From NCBI GenBank assembly GCA_913774845.1, contig CAJYJO010000043.1, positions 1 through 64,000 on the forward strand: a stretch of 64,000 nt of DNA, written 5' to 3'. The stretch is from an uncultured Microbacterium sp. Its GTDB lineage: Bacteria > Actinomycetota > Actinomycetes > Actinomycetales > Microbacteriaceae. Numbering within the stretch: position 1 is the stretch's first letter; each line of letters opens with the position of its first letter. Positions 34,018 through 42,696 of the stretch are shown here, one piece after another. The notes under the pieces were generated by a model. The model was not told the origin of the DNA. It was given only the letters and a program-made list of their open reading frames with translations, and did no database searches. A program made the translations under genes and the position numbers.

Positions 34018-34596
34018 ATGACCGCACGACTGTTCTTCGTGATCGGACCCGCCGGCAGCGGCAAATCGACCGTGAGCACCCTCATCGCCCGACGCATCCG
34101 CGCGGCGTATCTCGACAAGGACTCCGTCGCCACCGCTTTCACCGAGGCTCTCCTGGAAGCCGCGGGGAGCGACAAGAACGAACGCGACAACAACCCCTAC
34201 TACCAGGACGTGGTGATGGGGCTGGAGTACGCGACGCTCCTCCGCCTCGCAGGCGACAACCTGCGCCTCGGCAACGATGTCGTGCTCGACGCCCCCTTCG
34301 TGCGGTACTTCCCGGAAGAGGACTACCTCGAGCGCGCCGCCGCCGCTCACGACTGGCCCGCCGATGTCGTCATCACCGTGGTGCACGTGACGGTCGACGG
34401 CGCCCTCGTCCGGGACCGCGTCGATTCGCGCGGCTACGGTCGCGACGCCTGGAAGCTCGCCCACTGGGACGAGTTCTGGGCCACGGCGCAGGCCGCCGAC
34501 TGCCGCTGGCGCGGCGCGCACCACGTGCTCTTCGACAACAGCGCGTCCGGCGCTGATCCCGCCGCGCTCGAGGCCGCCCTGGCCGCCTTCGTCTGA
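34018..34596 (+). CDS. P-loop kinase-like ATPase (candidate sugar-acid kinase)
   Basis: The 192-residue protein has a P-loop IGPAGSGKST (10-18), a following AAYLDKDSVATAF segment (Asp as in small-molecule kinases), and VVLDAPFVRYF plus a C-terminal RDRVDSRGYGRDAWKLAHW with the lid-like Arg residues. It resembles gluconate/zeta-type kinases in size but I cannot name a family. In position it follows a sugar-acid carrier and a phospho-aldolase, so phosphorylation of a keto-deoxy sugar acid would complete the route. It has a GGGAGGAA ribosome binding site and stops 22 nt before the convergent ClC gene. Confidence 0.7.
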   Translation: MTARLFFVIGPAGSGKSTVSTLIARRIRAAYLDKDSVATAFTEALLEAAGSDKNERDNNPYYQDVVMGLEYATLLRLAGDNLRLGNDVVLDAPFVRYFPEEDYLERAAAAHDWPADVVITVVHVTVDGALVRDRVDSRGYGRDAWKLAHWDEFWATAQAADCRWRGAHHVLFDNSASGADPAALEAALAAFV

Positions 34597-34618
34597 GCCG
34601 GCTCTCGCGGCAGAGTGA

Positions 34619-35914
34619 TCAGGGACGCGCCGGGTCGATCGGTGCGAACCGCCGCAGCCCCGCGCGCGAGCTCAAGCGCGAGGCGGCGAGCGACCCCGCC
34701 ACCGCGAGGAAGATCGGCAGCAGCAGGGTGAACCCGGTGTCGGTGAACTCGATGATCAACGCGATCGCGGTGAAGGGCGCCCGCATATTGGATGCCAGGA
34801 ACGCGGCCGCCGCGATGATCGCGAGCGCCGTGCCGTCGGCTCCCGGCCAGATGAGCGCCCACCCGGCCGCCGCGGCGGCGCCGAGCGCCGCGCCGATCGC
34901 GACGGAGGGCTGGAGCGTGCCGCCGATCGCCCCCGAACCCAGCGAGATCGTCGTCGCGACGGACTTCAGCAGAGCGAGAAGGAGCAGCAGGAGCGCGGGC
35001 TGCGACAGGTCGAAGCCCGCGGTGGCCAGGGCGCGACCATTGCCGAGCACGAGCGGGAAGAACGCCCCGAGCGCGCCGACGGCCGCGAACGTCAGGGGCA
35101 GGACGACGAGCATCTTCCAGCCCTTCGGGCGGAAGCGCCCGAACGCCTTGGTCACGGTCGCGAAGCTCGTCGCGCCCCACCCCATGAGCGGGCCGATCAG
35201 GACGGCCGCCACGACGAGCGAGGCGTTCACCTCGAGCGCGGGCACCTGGTAGAGCGAGCCGTCGCCGACGAGGGGGCGCGCGACGAGCGTGGCGATCGCG
35301 CTGACGGACAGGGCGACGACCGCGCCGCCGACGCTGAACTGCGCGAGCAGGATCTCGATCGCGAACAGCGCACCCGCGAGCGGCACGTTGTAGACCGCCG
35401 CGAGACCGGCACCCGCCGCCGAGGCGATGAGGATGCGCCGCCACCGCGCGTCGAGGCCGAACCAGCCGACGATCTTCGAGCCCGCCATCGCCGAGAGCTC
35501 GCGCGGCGCGACCTCCTTACCGATCGAGGCGCCGAGGGCCACCGAAGTCACCTGTATGACGGTGTCGGCGAGCGTCTCCCACCACGGCATCCGGGCGCCG
35601 TCGACTCCCTGCTCGACCGTGGCGAGCGTGCGACCGAATCGCCGCAGCAGATACCACCCGAGCGCAGCGACGACACCCGCCCCGCCCACGGTGACGATCG
35701 GCAGCCACCACGGCGACGGCAGCGCGAGGCCGTCGAGGAACGGCCCCTCCTCGTGGCCCCAGACGAGGTGCTCGATCGAGTGCACGATCCACACGAGCAG
35801 CAGCACCGCGAGGCCGGTCGTCAGCCCGACGATCAGCGTGGCGAGGCCGAGCTTGGACAGCGCGAGGACGGCACGACGGTGAGGGCGCGTCTGCGCCAGG
35901 GGCTCTGCTGTCAC
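34619..35914 (-). CDS. ClC-family chloride channel/transporter
   Basis: The 431-residue membrane protein has about ten hydrophobic segments and the ClC selectivity motifs: GASIGKEVAPRELSAM in helix D-F position (with the gating-type Glu in GKE), AAGAGLAAVYNVPLAGALFA, LGSGAIGGTLQPS, and FLASNMRAPFTAIALI. It lacks CBS domains. The typical GKEGP is GKEVAP here. Start GTG 35914 with TAGCGT 6 nt before it, consistent with leaderless mRNA. It is convergent with the kinase gene and divergent from a small membrane protein gene. Confidence 0.88.
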   Translation of the reverse strand: MTAEPLAQTRPHRRAVLALSKLGLATLIVGLTTGLAVLLLVWIVHSIEHLVWGHEEGPFLDGLALPSPWWLPIVTVGGAGVVAALGWYLLRRFGRTLATVEQGVDGARMPWWETLADTVIQVTSVALGASIGKEVAPRELSAMAGSKIVGWFGLDARWRRILIASAAGAGLAAVYNVPLAGALFAIEILLAQFSVGGAVVALSVSAIATLVARPLVGDGSLYQVPALEVNASLVVAAVLIGPLMGWGATSFATVTKAFGRFRPKGWKMLVVLPLTFAAVGALGAFFPLVLGNGRALATAGFDLSQPALLLLLLALLKSVATTISLGSGAIGGTLQPSVAIGAALGAAAAAGWALIWPGADGTALAIIAAAAFLASNMRAPFTAIALIIEFTDTGFTLLLPIFLAVAGSLAASRLSSRAGLRRFAPIDPARP

Positions 35915-36007
35915 CCCGCAACGCTAACGGACCCGAGTTACCGTCCCGTGACGCGTTCTTCCGCGGCATCCGCTCGCCACCGAGCGGCATCGCACTACCG
36001 TGAACGC

Positions 36008-36331
36008 GTGACCCCTCCCCCCGTGGCGGCCCGGCGCCCCGCCGACGTCCTCGGCATCGTCGCCGTGGTCCTTTCCGCCGTCCTTCTCCTTCCGACGCTC
36101 TTCGTCTCCCTCGTGGGGCTCATCCCCGAGATGAACGCGATCTGGTGGCTCGGCATCATCCTGCTGCCGCTGCTCTTCGCGGACGGCCTCATCGTCATCG
36201 TGCTGGCGGTGATCGGCCTGATCGTCGCCGCGCGCCGAGCGGGACGACGGGTGTGGTCGATCGTGGCGCTGGGGCTCGGCATCCTGATGCTCGTTCCCGC
36301 CGTTCTCGTGCTGGTGCCCTGGTCGTCATGA
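36008..36331 (+). CDS. Small integral membrane protein, unknown function
   Basis: A 107-residue protein made of three hydrophobic segments (about residues 14-40, 44-72 and 80-104), separated by the short charged loop ARRAGRRVW. No family recognised. The start GTG 36008 is chosen because TACCGT lies 6 nt before it and the frame upstream enters the ClC leader. Codon usage matches the neighbours. The next gene, an aminotransferase, starts 39 nt downstream with its own TAGGCT hexamer. Confidence 0.65.
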   Translation: MTPPPVAARRPADVLGIVAVVLSAVLLLPTLFVSLVGLIPEMNAIWWLGIILLPLLFADGLIVIVLAVIGLIVAARRAGRRVWSIVALGLGILMLVPAVLVLVPWSS

Positions 36332-36370
36332 TCCTCGGCGCGCAAGCGCGAAAACATTAGGCTCTCCCTT

Positions 36371-37570
36371 GTGACTTCCCGCGCCCCGCTCTCCCGCAAG
36401 CTGTCCGCCATCGCCGAGTCCGCGACCCTCAAGGTCGACGCCAAGGCCAAGGCCCTCCAGGCCGCCGGTCGACCGGTCATCTCGTACGCGGCGGGCGAGC
36501 CGGATTTCGCCACGCCGTCGTTCATCGTGGATGCCGCCGCCCAGGCGCTGCAAGACAAGAAGAACTACCGGTACACGCCCGCCGCGGGTCTTCCCGTGCT
36601 GCGCGAGGCGATCGCGGCCAAGACGCTGCGCGACTCGGGCCTCGAGGTCGCGCCCTCGCAGGTGATCGTGACCAACGGCGGCAAGCAGTCCGTCTACCAG
36701 GCGTTCCAGACCGTGGTGAACCCCGGCGACGAGGTGCTGCTGCCGGCGCCGTACTGGACCACCTACCCCGAGGCGATCGCCCTCGCCGACGGCACGCCCG
36801 TCGAGGTCTTCGCCGGCGCCGACCAGGACTACAAGGTCACCGTCGCCCAGCTCGAGGCCGCCCGCACCGACAAGACCACGGTGCTCGTCTTCGTCTCGCC
36901 CTCGAACCCCACCGGCTCGGTGTACACGCCCGAGGAGACGGCCGAGATCGGCCGCTGGGCGCTCGAGCACGGCATCTGGGTCATCACCGACGAGATCTAC
37001 CAGAACCTCACCTACGAGGGCGTCCGCGCCGTCTCGATCGTCGAGGCCGTCCCCGAGCTCGCCGAGCAGACCATCCTCGTCAACGGCGTCGCGAAGACGT
37101 ACGCCATGACCGGATGGCGCGTGGGCTGGATGGTGGGACCGGCGGATGCCATGAAGCTCGCCGGCAACCTGCAGTCGCACCTGTCGAGCAACGTCAACAA
37201 CGTCGCCCAGATCGCGGCCGCGGCGGCGCTGAACGGCCCGCAGGACGAGGCGGAGCAGTTCCGCCTCGCCTTTGATCGGCGCCGCCAGCTGATCGTCTCG
37301 GAGCTGTCGAAGATCGACGGCGTCGAGGTGCCCAACCCGCTCGGCGCGTTCTACGTCTACCCCGACGTGCGCGGCCTGCTGAACCGGGAGTGGGGCGGCG
37401 TGACGCCGAGCACCTCGCTGGAGCTGGCCGACCTCATCCTCGAGCAGGCCGAGGTGGCCGTGGTCCCCGGCGAGGCCTTCGGCCCGAGCGGCTACCTGCG
37501 CCTGTCGTACGCCCTCGGCGACGACCAGCTCCTCGAGGGCGTCCAGCGCCTCCAGCGCCTCTTCGCCTGA
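36371..37570 (+). CDS. aspC: Class I PLP-dependent aminotransferase (aspartate aminotransferase type)
   Basis: The 399-residue enzyme has the class I pattern: [75 protein letters not shown] and the PLP lysine in [13 protein letters not shown] (Lys242). It transfers amino groups between aspartate and 2-oxoglutarate or similar acids; exact specificity is not determined. The GTG start at 36371 has TAGGCT 7 nt upstream and no ribosome binding site. In related actinobacteria this gene usually lies near tRNA-Trp/secE and murB; here murB is adjacent (convergent) but tRNA-Trp is 32 kb away. Confidence 0.9.
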   Translation: MTSRAPLSRKLSAIAESATLKVDAKAKALQAAGRPVISYAAGEPDFATPSFIVDAAAQALQDKKNYRYTPAAGLPVLREAIAAKTLRDSGLEVAPSQVIVTNGGKQSVYQAFQTVVNPGDEVLLPAPYWTTYPEAIALADGTPVEVFAGADQDYKVTVAQLEAARTDKTTVLVFVSPSNPTGSVYTPEETAEIGRWALEHGIWVITDEIYQNLTYEGVRAVSIVEAVPELAEQTILVNGVAKTYAMTGWRVGWMVGPADAMKLAGNLQSHLSSNVNNVAQIAAAAALNGPQDEAEQFRLAFDRRRQLIVSELSKIDGVEVPNPLGAFYVYPDVRGLLNREWGGVTPSTSLELADLILEQAEVAVVPGEAFGPSGYLRLSYALGDDQLLEGVQRLQRLFA

Positions 37571-37582
37571 CTCCCTTCCCTT

Positions 37583-37633
37583 CCCTCCTCCCCCCTCTCT
37601 CTCACGCGCGGTAACCGGGGGGAGGGAGGGGGG
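37583..37633. terminator. Convergent terminator aspC / murB
   Basis: CCCTCCTCCCCCC (37583-37595) can pair with GGGGGGAGGGAGGG (from 37617) with one bulge, around a 21-nt spacer. It lies between the aspC stop and the murB stop, so it can serve both transcripts. Confidence 0.5.
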
Positions 37634-38770
37634 CTAGAGGTCTACGTTCACGAGGACGGGCTCGGGCTGCAGGAGCAGGCCGAACTCGGAGTGCACGCGC
37701 TGCTGCACGAAACGGGCCAGCTGCGCGATCTCGGCGGCCGTGGCCTCGCCGCGGTTGGTCAGCGCGAGAGTGTGTTTGGTGGAGAGGCCGGCGCGCGAGC
37801 GCGGGAAGCGGAAACCGCGCGAGAGCCCGGCGTTCTCGATGAGCCACGCGGCGCTCACCTTCACCTCGCGCCGCTCGATCGGGGGCGGGGGCAGGATGCC
37901 GTCGAACGCGGCCAGGGGGATCACCGTCACCGGGTCGAGATCGGGCGCCAGCGGCCACTTCGGGCACTCCGCGGGCAGGGTCCGGGCGAACGACTCCGAC
38001 ACGATCGCGTTCTGGAAGAACGAGCCGGCGCTCCAGGTGTCGGGATCGTCCGGGTCGAGCACCATGCCCTTGCGCGCACGGGTCGCCAGCACGTGATCGC
38101 GGATCCAGCGCAGCGACACCGCGTCGGCGGCATCCAGCCCGAGAGCCCCTCGGAGCTGTTCTCCCCCGATCGGACGCTCCCCCGCGCCGACGCGGGCGAG
38201 TTCGAGCGTCACCGACAGGATGACCGCGGACCGCTCCGGGACGGAGCCGTAGTGCTGCTTGAGCACCGAGGTGCGAAAGCCCAGGCCCAGCTCGGACGCC
38301 GGGACGGTCGACACGTCTCCCGTGGCCTCGTCGATCAGCTCGACCTCGACGAGGGTCTGCACGATCTCCTGGCCGTACGCGCCGACGTTCTGCACGGGGG
38401 CGGCGCCCACGGTGCCGGGGATGCCCGACATCGCCTCGATACCAGCGAGGCCGCGCTCGACGGTCTCGGCCACGAGGGCGTCCCAGTCGTGGCCCGCCTG
38501 CACCCGCACACGAACGGTGTCGGGGCGGGACCCGGGCAGCTCCTCGATCCCGCTCGAGCGCACGCGGATCACCGTGCCCTCGAACGGTTCGTCACCGACG
38601 AAGAGGTTCGAGCCGCCGCCGAGGACGAACCACGGCTCCCCGTTCGCCCAGGTCTCGCGCAGGGCGGCGACGAGCTCGTCGGCGGACGCCGCCTCGACCA
38701 GGCGCGCGGGCACGCCGCCGGTGCGCAGCGTCGTCAGCTGCGAGAGCGGGACGGCGTCGACCTCGGGCAT
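37634..38770 (-). CDS. murB: UDP-N-acetylenolpyruvoylglucosamine reductase
   Basis: MurB reduces the enolpyruvyl group to lactyl in peptidoglycan precursor synthesis and uses FAD and NADPH. The 378-residue protein has the FAD-binding blocks FVLGGGSNLFVGDE and GIPGTVGAAPVQNVGAYGQE, the catalytic SAGSFFQNAI (Ser proton donor), and SAAWLIENAGL near the end. It is longer than E. coli MurB but typical for actinobacteria. ATG 38770 overlaps the stop of the hydratase gene by one base, forming a hadA-hadB-murB operon. Confidence 0.95.
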   Translation of the reverse strand: MPEVDAVPLSQLTTLRTGGVPARLVEAASADELVAALRETWANGEPWFVLGGGSNLFVGDEPFEGTVIRVRSSGIEELPGSRPDTVRVRVQAGHDWDALVAETVERGLAGIEAMSGIPGTVGAAPVQNVGAYGQEIVQTLVEVELIDEATGDVSTVPASELGLGFRTSVLKQHYGSVPERSAVILSVTLELARVGAGERPIGGEQLRGALGLDAADAVSLRWIRDHVLATRARKGMVLDPDDPDTWSAGSFFQNAIVSESFARTLPAECPKWPLAPDLDPVTVIPLAAFDGILPPPPIERREVKVSAAWLIENAGLSRGFRFPRSRAGLSTKHTLALTNRGEATAAEIAQLARFVQQRVHSEFGLLLQPEPVLVNVDL

Positions 38771-39174
38771 CAGGACAACCGCACCCGCACCTGCGCCTTG
38801 CCGAGCACGGTGGTGCCGGCGAACGTCACGGTGAGGTCGATGCGGGCGGTGTCGTCGTCGACGGCGCCGACCTTGGCGCTGACGTGCAGATCGGCACCGG
38901 TCTCGGGGTCGACCACGACGGGGCGCGTGAAGCGCACACCGTACTCGGCGATCCGGCCGGTGTCTCCGAGCGCCTCGGCGAGCGCGCCGACCGCGACGCC
39001 CATCGTGAGCATGCCGTGGGCGAGGACGCCCGGCAGCCCGACCTCGGCGGCGACGTCGTCGCGGTAGTGGATCGGGTTGAAGTCGCCCGACGCGCCCGCG
39101 TAGCGCACAAGCGACTCGCGAGTCAGGTGCACGGAGCGCTCGGCGATCACGTCGCCCACGGTGAACGCGCTCAT
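38770..39174 (-). CDS. hadB: MaoC-like (3R)-hydroxyacyl dehydratase, HadB type
   Basis: The 134-residue hot-dog protein has the hydratase-2 motif: GDFNPIHYRDDVAAEVGLPG with the catalytic Asp and His, followed by VLAHGMLTMG. It dehydrates (3R)-hydroxyacyl chains in fatty acid elongation as a heterodimer with HadA. The upstream gene hadA and the downstream murB give the same order seen in actinobacteria, where hadABC sits close to secE. ATGA-type overlap with hadA supports complex formation. Confidence 0.85.
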   Translation of the reverse strand: MSAFTVGDVIAERSVHLTRESLVRYAGASGDFNPIHYRDDVAAEVGLPGVLAHGMLTMGVAVGALAEALGDTGRIAEYGVRFTRPVVVDPETGADLHVSAKVGAVDDDTARIDLTVTFAGTTVLGKAQVRVRLS

Positions 39175-39620
39175 GCGCCGCCCTCCCCGGCCAGCAGGAC
39201 GCTGGTGGTCGTCACGACGTGGGCGCCGTCGGCATCCACGATCTCGGCCTCGCTGGTGATCATCGCGTTGCCGCCCATCGAGCGGATGCCGGTGACCGAC
39301 AGGGTCGCGACGAGCTCGTCGCCGGCGACGATCGGGCGCGAGTAGCGGAAGCGCTGCTCGGCGTGCACGAGCCGCGACAGCTCGATCCCCGAGTCGGGGT
39401 CGCCCAGCAGCTGCTGGAGCGTGAGGTCCTGCACGACCATCGCGAAGGTCGGCGGCGCCACGACGTCGGCGTAGCCGAGCGCGCGAGCGGCCTCGGGGTC
39501 GGAATGCTGCGGGGCGTCGGCGAACACGGCGCGGGCGAACTCGCGCACCTTCTCGCGGCCGACCAGGTACGGCGCGGTCGGCGGGAAGGCACGACCGACC
39601 AGTTCGGGGTTCACGGGCAC
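39171..39620 (-). CDS. hadA: FAS1-type MaoC-like dehydratase N-terminal domain, HadA type
   Basis: The 149-residue hot-dog domain protein contains GRAFPPTAPYLVGREKVREF at its N-terminus and YADVVAPPTFAMVVQDLTLQ and LVHAEQRFRYSRPIVAGDEL, the usual pattern of HadA/FAS1_DH_region proteins. It lacks the catalytic DxxxxH motif, as expected for the substrate-binding subunit. The start is GTG 39620 with TAGACT 6 nt before it, so the mRNA may be leaderless. First gene of hadA-hadB-murB. Confidence 0.85.
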   Translation of the reverse strand: MPVNPELVGRAFPPTAPYLVGREKVREFARAVFADAPQHSDPEAARALGYADVVAPPTFAMVVQDLTLQQLLGDPDSGIELSRLVHAEQRFRYSRPIVAGDELVATLSVTGIRSMGGNAMITSEAEIVDADGAHVVTTTSVLLAGEGGA

Positions 39621-39660
39621 CGCCTCAGTCTACCGAGGGCGGGTCGCGCGCCGTCCGGCG

Positions 39661-40458
39661 TCAGCGCTGGTGGCGTCCGCGGACGGCCTTGACCGCCATC
39701 TGCGTGGCGATGAACACGAGGAACACCGAGAACAGGACGTTCGCGACGAACGGGTCGATGGCCTTGGCGATCTGCGCACCCAGCGCCGTCGTCGCGCAGG
39801 CCGCGATCCCGACGCACACCGCCGCGGTCAGATCGACATTGCTCCGACGGATGTTGCCGACCGTCCCCGACACCGCCGTCGGGATCATCATCAGCAGCGA
39901 GGTCCCCTTCGCCACCAGATCGCTCGTTCCGAAGAGCAACAGCAAGGCGGGCACGACGATGATGCCGCCGCCCACGCCCAGCAGACCCGCCAGGATGCCG
40001 GTGACGACACCGAGCGCGGCGAGCCCGGGTCCCGAGATCCAGGTCAGCTCGAGCTCGGCGTCGCGGGAGGGGATGACGAAGTAGAGGCTGACGATCACGG
40101 CGAGCAGGAAGGCCACGAACGCCCATCGCAACGCCGTCTGCGACAGCTTCGGCAGGAGCCACGTGCCGATCTGCGCACCCACCACTGCTCCGGCCGCCAG
40201 GATCAGAGCGGGCAGCCACGCGACATGGCCGTCGACGGCGTACGTGATCACGCCCACGGAGGCGGTGGGCACGATCGCGGCGAGGGAGGTGCCGGCGGCC
40301 AGGCGCTGGTCGAAGCCGAGGATCAGCACGAGCAGCGGAACGATGACGGTTCCGCCGCCCACGCCGAAGAGCCCCGACAGCAGTCCCGCGAGCAATCCCA
40401 CCCCGATGCAGACCAGATACAGGCGGGTGGTGCGAGGCGGGCGGGTATCGCTGGTCAC
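39661..40458 (-). CDS. TauE/SafE-family sulfite/anion exporter-like membrane protein
   Basis: The 265-residue protein has about eight membrane segments with two repeats: GLLAGLLSGLFGVGGGTVIVP near the N-terminus and VTGILAGLLGVGGGIIVVP in the middle. Both carry the GxGGGxxxVP TauE/SafE signature, and LAAGTSLAAIVPTASVG follows the first. Members export sulfite, sulfoacetate or similar anions; the substrate here is not known. GTG 40458 with GAGGAATC ribosome binding site is chosen. It is divergent from the oxidoreductase gene. Confidence 0.85.
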   Translation of the reverse strand: MTSDTRPPRTTRLYLVCIGVGLLAGLLSGLFGVGGGTVIVPLLVLILGFDQRLAAGTSLAAIVPTASVGVITYAVDGHVAWLPALILAAGAVVGAQIGTWLLPKLSQTALRWAFVAFLLAVIVSLYFVIPSRDAELELTWISGPGLAALGVVTGILAGLLGVGGGIIVVPALLLLFGTSDLVAKGTSLLMMIPTAVSGTVGNIRRSNVDLTAAVCVGIAACATTALGAQIAKAIDPFVANVLFSVFLVFIATQMAVKAVRGRHQR

Positions 40459-40554
40459 GTGGATGATTCCTCAGGGGGCGGGTGTGCGCACGGGGATTCC
40501 GCACCCGTCCAGTCTCGCACCGCGGCCTCGCCGGTCCGCGGCCGCCCGAGAGAA

Positions 40555-40669
40555 AGAAAGCGGCCCCCGGTGGTCCGAAGCCGCGTCCACCGGGGGCCGT
40601 CGCCCTCACAGGTCAAGCAGGACGGTGACCCGAACACCGGACTGCGACCACTCGCGTGAGGGTGCGACA
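40555..40669 (-). ncRNA. Candidate small RNA with strong terminator
   Basis: In the 347-nt gap without a gene, the minus strand has TATCGT at 40681-40676 (a -10), then GTCGCACCCTCAC pairing with GTGAGGGCGAC about 50 nt later (one bulged A), and finally a perfect 13-bp stem, CGGCCCCCGGTGG with CCACCGGGGGCCG (40599-40561), followed by CTTTCTTTC. That is promoter, structured body and Rho-independent terminator without an ORF. It cannot terminate either flanking gene. I do not recognise a known family; it lacks the SRP RNA motif. Confidence 0.5.
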
Positions 40670-40805
40670 GGAATGACGATAAGCGCCGCGTGCGCACGGA
40701 ACAGACCGGTTGACGAAGGTCCTTAAAGCTGCTAACTATTTATGTCGCTGAAGACAGAAACCTGCTCCCGGGAATGCCCGATCGGATGCCGCGGTTGACG
40801 AGCCC
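40670..40805 (+). promoter_or_regulatory. Promoter region of the NADP oxidoreductase gene
   Basis: TTGACG at about 40710 and TAACTA at about 40733, AT-rich compared with the surroundings, make a likely promoter. I see no operator. Confidence 0.4.
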
Positions 40806-41441
40806 ATGACAACTGTAGGAATCATCGGCGCAGGACACATCGGCTCGGCCCTCGCGAAGGGGTTCGCGCGACATGGCTACGACGTCGTGATCGCGAACTC
40901 CCGAGGCCCCGAGACCCTGACCGACCTGGTCTCCTCCGTCGGCGAGCGCGCCCGCGCCGCCACCGCGGAGGAAGCGGCTCAGGCCGGAGACATCGTGGTG
41001 GTGACCGTGCCGCTCAAGGCGTACACCGAGGTCCCGGTCGCCCCGCTCGCGGGAAAGATCGTCCTCGACACGAACAACTACTACTTCGAGCGCGATGGGC
41101 ACATCGCCGAGCTGGACGAGAAGAAGACGACCACCTCGCAGATGCTGCAGGAGCATCTCCCCGAGTCGCACGTCGTCAAGGCGTTCAACCACATCATGGC
41201 CGCCCACATCCTCACCGACGGCTCCCCCACCGGCACCGAGAACCGCCGCGCCCTCGCCACCGCGAGCGATTCCGAGGAGGCCGTCGCCCTCGTGACCCGT
41301 ATCTACGACGAGTTCGGCTTCGACACCGTCACCGTCGGGCCCCTGAGCGAGAGCTGGCGGGTCGAGCGCGACCAGCCCGCCTACGTCGTCCGGCAGAACG
41401 CCGAAGAGCTCGAGCAGAACCTCACCCGCGCCGAGCGCTGA
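40806..41441 (+). CDS. NADP-dependent oxidoreductase, F420-reductase-like
   Basis: The 211-residue Rossmann protein opens MTTVGIIGAGHIGSALAKGF and continues VVIANSRGPETL, the NADP-binding pattern of NADPH:F420 oxidoreductase-like proteins. Later blocks are VVTVPLKAYTEVP, IVLDTNNYYFERDGH and VVKAFNHIMAAHIL, typical of this family. F420 use is not proven; many members act on other substrates. It is followed by a long hairpin and the convergent transsulfuration operon. Confidence 0.85.
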   Translation: MTTVGIIGAGHIGSALAKGFARHGYDVVIANSRGPETLTDLVSSVGERARAATAEEAAQAGDIVVVTVPLKAYTEVPVAPLAGKIVLDTNNYYFERDGHIAELDEKKTTTSQMLQEHLPESHVVKAFNHIMAAHILTDGSPTGTENRRALATASDSEEAVALVTRIYDEFGFDTVTVGPLSESWRVERDQPAYVVRQNAEELEQNLTRAER

Positions 41442-41456
41442 CGCACCGCGTCTCTT

Positions 41457-41524
41457 TCGCGTGAGGTGCCGGTTTCCGTCGCCTTCGAGTACCTCGAAGC
41501 GACAAGAACCGGCACCTCACGCGA
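41457..41524. repeat. Long hairpin between convergent genes
   Basis: TCGCGTGAGGTGCCGGTT and AACCGGCACCTCACGCGA form a perfect 18-bp outer stem. Inside, GTCGCCTTCGAG and CTCGAAGCGAC form an 11-bp stem with one bulge. It lies 15 nt after the oxidoreductase stop and 11 nt from the CGL stop, so it can act as bidirectional terminator. Its size and style resemble the other REP-like palindromes in this window. Confidence 0.75.
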
Positions 41525-41535
41525 CACACCGGACG

Positions 41536-42696
41536 TCAGAGCGACGCGAGCGCCTGATCGACGTCGGCGACGAGGTCGTCGACCGACTCGATGCCCACCG
41601 ACAGGCGCACGATCGTCTCGGGCACCGCGAGCTCGGTCCCCCGGACGGACGCGTGGGTCATGGCATCCGGGTAGTTCACGAGCGACTCGACACCGCCCAG
41701 CGACTCCGCGAGCGTGAACAGGCGCGTCGACTCCGCGAACCGTCGCGCCGCCGCCCCGTCGGCCAGCTCCAGCGACACGATGCCGCCGAAGCCGCTCATC
41801 TGCGACGCGGCGAGCGCGTGGCCGGGGTGCGTGGGCAGGCCCGGGTAGTACACCTTCGCGACGCGACCGTGGCCCGCGAGGTGCTCGGCGACGGCCTGGG
41901 CGTTGGAGCTGTGCCGCTGCATGCGCACGGCCAGCGTCTTGATGCCGCGGGTGGTCAGGTAGGCGTCGAAGGGGCCCGACACCGCCCCGGCGGCGAACTG
42001 CAGGAACTGCACCTTCTCGGCGAGGTCCGCGTCGGCGAAGGCGAGCGCCCCGCCCACCACGTCGCTGTGCCCTCCGAGGTACTTCGTCGCGGAGTGCACC
42101 ACCACGTCGGCGCCGAGCGCGATCGGCCGCTGCAGGGCGGGCGAAGCGAAGGTGTTGTCGACGACGACGATCGCGCCGGCGGCGTGCCCGAGACGAGCGA
42201 GCCCGGCGATGTCGGTGATGCGCAGCATCGGGTTGCTGGGGGTCTCCACCCACACCATCCGCGGCGCGCGCTCCTCGATCGCCGCGGCGACGGCATCCAG
42301 GTCGCTCATGTCGACCACGCGGAGCTTCACGCCCCACGGCCCCAGAACACGGGCGAGCAGGCGGTAGGTCCCGCCGTAGACGTCGTTGCCGAGCAGCACC
42401 TCGTCGCCCGGGACGAGCGCCGCCCGCAGCAGCGCGTCTTCTCCGGCCAGACCCGACGAGAACGACAGCGCCCGCACGCCCCCCTCGAGGGCGGCGACCT
42501 GCGTCTCGAGGGCGGTGCGCGTGGGGTTTCCGCTGCGCCCGTACTCGTAGCCGTTGCGCAGGCCGCCGATACCGTCCTGCGCATAGGTCGTCGACACGTG
42601 GATCGGCGGGATGACCGCGCCGGTGGTCTCGTCGGGCGCCTGCCCGGCGTGGACGGCGAGGCTGTCGAAGCCGCGGGCGGCATCGTGGGTGCTCAT
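41536..42696 (-). CDS. Cystathionine gamma-lyase / gamma-synthase family enzyme
   Basis: The 386-residue PLP enzyme has the Cys/Met metabolism hallmarks: AVIPPIHVSTTYAQ, YEYGRSGNPTRTALE, FSSGLAGEDALL, VVVDNTFASP and the Schiff-base lysine in SATKYLGGHSD (Lys205). It probably cleaves cystathionine to cysteine, as it is coupled to cystathionine beta-synthase (its ATG overlaps the CBS stop), but gamma-synthase activity is possible. Start ATG 42696; the longer frame to 43431 runs through CBS. Catabolic or biosynthetic direction is inferred from the neighbour. Confidence 0.88.
   Translation of the reverse strand: MSTHDAARGFDSLAVHAGQAPDETTGAVIPPIHVSTTYAQDGIGGLRNGYEYGRSGNPTRTALETQVAALEGGVRALSFSSGLAGEDALLRAALVPGDEVLLGNDVYGGTYRLLARVLGPWGVKLRVVDMSDLDAVAAAIEERAPRMVWVETPSNPMLRITDIAGLARLGHAAGAIVVVDNTFASPALQRPIALGADVVVHSATKYLGGHSDVVGGALAFADADLAEKVQFLQFAAGAVSGPFDAYLTTRGIKTLAVRMQRHSSNAQAVAEHLAGHGRVAKVYYPGLPTHPGHALAASQMSGFGGIVSLELADGAAARRFAESTRLFTLAESLGGVESLVNYPDAMTHASVRGTELAVPETIVRLSVGIESVDDLVADVDQALASL

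Noticed and set aside
40555-40669. Signal recognition particle RNA
   Set aside because: The conserved GGAAGGAAGCAGC-type core is missing.
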